Shown: piece after piece, positions 23,319 to 23,759 of the stretch
How the letters are laid out: each line of letters opens with the position of its first letter
How positions within the stretch are numbered: position 1 is the stretch's first letter
NCBI GenBank assembly: GCA_046757205.1
Contig: JBHHXR010000018.1
Span: 1 to 23,759, forward strand
Direction: 5' to 3'
Source of the DNA: JBHHXR01 sp046757205
GTDB taxonomy: Bacteria > Pseudomonadota > Alphaproteobacteria > Rhodobacterales > Rhodobacteraceae
Length of the DNA stretch: 23,759 nt
Program-made: the position numbers and the translations under genes
Notes under the pieces: generated by a model
What the model was told of the DNA's origin: nothing
The model's input: the letters and a program-made list of their open reading frames with translations, nothing else
Databases searched by the model: none

Positions 23319-23648
23319 ATGAAATCAAAAGACAAGGCCGGCGGCCGGCAACCGTCCGGACGGCCGGAATCGGCCCGCGCCCTGCTGGAAGACCTGGTAT
23401 TCGCGCTGTCAGAAGCGGTGAACGAACTGCGGGAAAATCCGCGGTCAACCAAGGACGCGAAGGCTCGGCACGATCTTATCCAGAAGAATATCAGATCGCT
23501 CCATCTGCTTATGGAGGTTGAGAGGAAACTTGAAGAAAAAATCAACAAGGGCAGTGGAAATCCGGCCGGTCAGGAGCTCGACTTGCGGCAGGCCTCAGAG
23601 GAAATCCGGAAGCGCCTTGCTCGCATCGTTGCCGCCGAAAAAGATTGA
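23319..23648 (+). CDS. Small helical protein upstream of TerL; candidate small terminase (GTA gp1-like)
   Basis: 109 aa. Seen: a basic disordered start (MKSKDKAGGRQPSG), then helices rich in Leu, Glu and Lys (ARALLEDLVFALSEAVNEL; HDLIQKNIRSLHLLMEVERKLEEKI), a Gly/Asn/Pro linker and a last helix, LRQASEEIRKRLARIVAAEK. It has no Cys and no signal. The next gene is a large terminase, and in gene-transfer-agent clusters and many tailed phages the gene directly ahead of TerL encodes the small terminase; size and helical make-up fit. The identity rests on position, since small terminases diverge too far for recognition by eye. The GGAG upstream of the ATG at 23319 is rather far (about 11 bases). 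Confidence 0.6.
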   Translation: MKSKDKAGGRQPSGRPESARALLEDLVFALSEAVNELRENPRSTKDAKARHDLIQKNIRSLHLLMEVERKLEEKINKGSGNPAGQELDLRQASEEIRKRLARIVAAEKD

Positions 23649-23759
23649 GGCATTCCTGGAAGGGCTTTCGCCGAATGCGTTGATGTCGATGCCGTGGCTG
23701 TTCGAGTACTGGGCGCTGCCGGGCCACCAGTTGCCGCCGGACGGCGACTGGCTGACATG
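23617..23759 (+). CDS. Large terminase subunit TerL (GTA/phage type), 5' end only
   Basis: DNA-packaging motor ATPase, cut by the right window edge. Seen: the frame from 23617 reads through LSPNALMSMPWLFEYWALPGH and then QLPPDGDWLT, which matches the N-terminal block (LPWLFEFWA..HQLPPEGDW, just ahead of the GGRGAGKT Walker A) of large terminases found in alphaproteobacterial gene transfer agents and related prophages. No ATG lies upstream in frame before the conserved block; TTG at 23617 (after GGAAG) or TTG at 23629 are the likely starts, giving an overlap of about 20-30 bases with the preceding gene. The Walker motifs lie outside the window, so GTA versus prophage cannot be settled here. 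Confidence 0.75.
   Translation, partial: MLASLPPKKIEAFLEGLSPNALMSMPWLFEYWALPGHQLPPDGDWLT

Noticed and set aside
1..23759. CRISPR arrays, insertion sequences, rRNA genes
   Set aside because: No regularly spaced repeats, no transposase sequence or paired terminal inverted repeats, and no rRNA-like sequence seen.

Overview
The window is high-GC DNA from an alphaproteobacterium. The order dnaB / rplI-rpsR-rpsF / fabD-fabG-acpP-fabF-mltG followed directly by a terminase pair, the alphaproteobacterial-style promoters (TTGAAC/CTTG -35 elements) and the long MltG variant all suggest Rhodobacterales or a related lineage. That placement is inference from recalled synteny, not a computed result.

Left part (1-5330), all on the + strand: a periplasmic family-5 (peptide/nickel type) binding protein, a 400-base stretch with no confident gene, then a tight four-gene operon of SDR dehydrogenase, acyl-CoA dehydrogenase, aminoglycoside-phosphotransferase-like kinase and a small DUF6285-type protein. 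The gene set matches the core of the levulinate / 4-hydroxy-acid pathway of Pseudomonas putida (LvaD, LvaC, LvaA, LvaB). There a ketoacyl-CoA is reduced to 4-hydroxyacyl-CoA, phosphorylated on the 4-hydroxyl, and dephosphorylated to an enoyl-CoA. The dehydrogenase has Asp where classical acyl-CoA dehydrogenases have the catalytic Glu.

Middle (5391-7408), - strand: a strikingly AT-rich accessory patch with an orphan 278-aa protein and a small cytoplasmic peptidoglycan-binding-like protein. Next to it is a badly decayed 1-Cys peroxiredoxin gene with a lost start, Cys-to-Ser at the active site, an internal deletion, an in-frame stop and a frameshift. This patch separates the operon from pyruvate carboxylase (pyc, 7597-11046). 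pyc overlaps a metallophosphoesterase gene by ATGA, and the 3' end of that gene overlaps a convergent ketopantoate-reductase-family gene.

Right part (12983-23759): a small secreted four-cysteine protein; tRNA-Gly(GCC); dnaB, a 138-aa orphan and the S6-S18-L9 operon on the - strand; then, on the + strand, two tandem paralogous small lipoproteins, the type II fatty-acid synthesis genes fabD, fabG, acpP and fabF, and mltG. At the right edge a promoter and an intrinsic terminator sit in a short leader ahead of a small helical protein and the 5' end of a phage/GTA-type large terminase gene. This looks like the beginning of a gene-transfer-agent or prophage head cluster, cut by the window.

Most of the window is ordinary housekeeping DNA. 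The best candidates for something new are the AT-rich two-gene patch, the GTA-like cluster leader, and the 4-hydroxyacyl-CoA kinase/dehydrogenase module.
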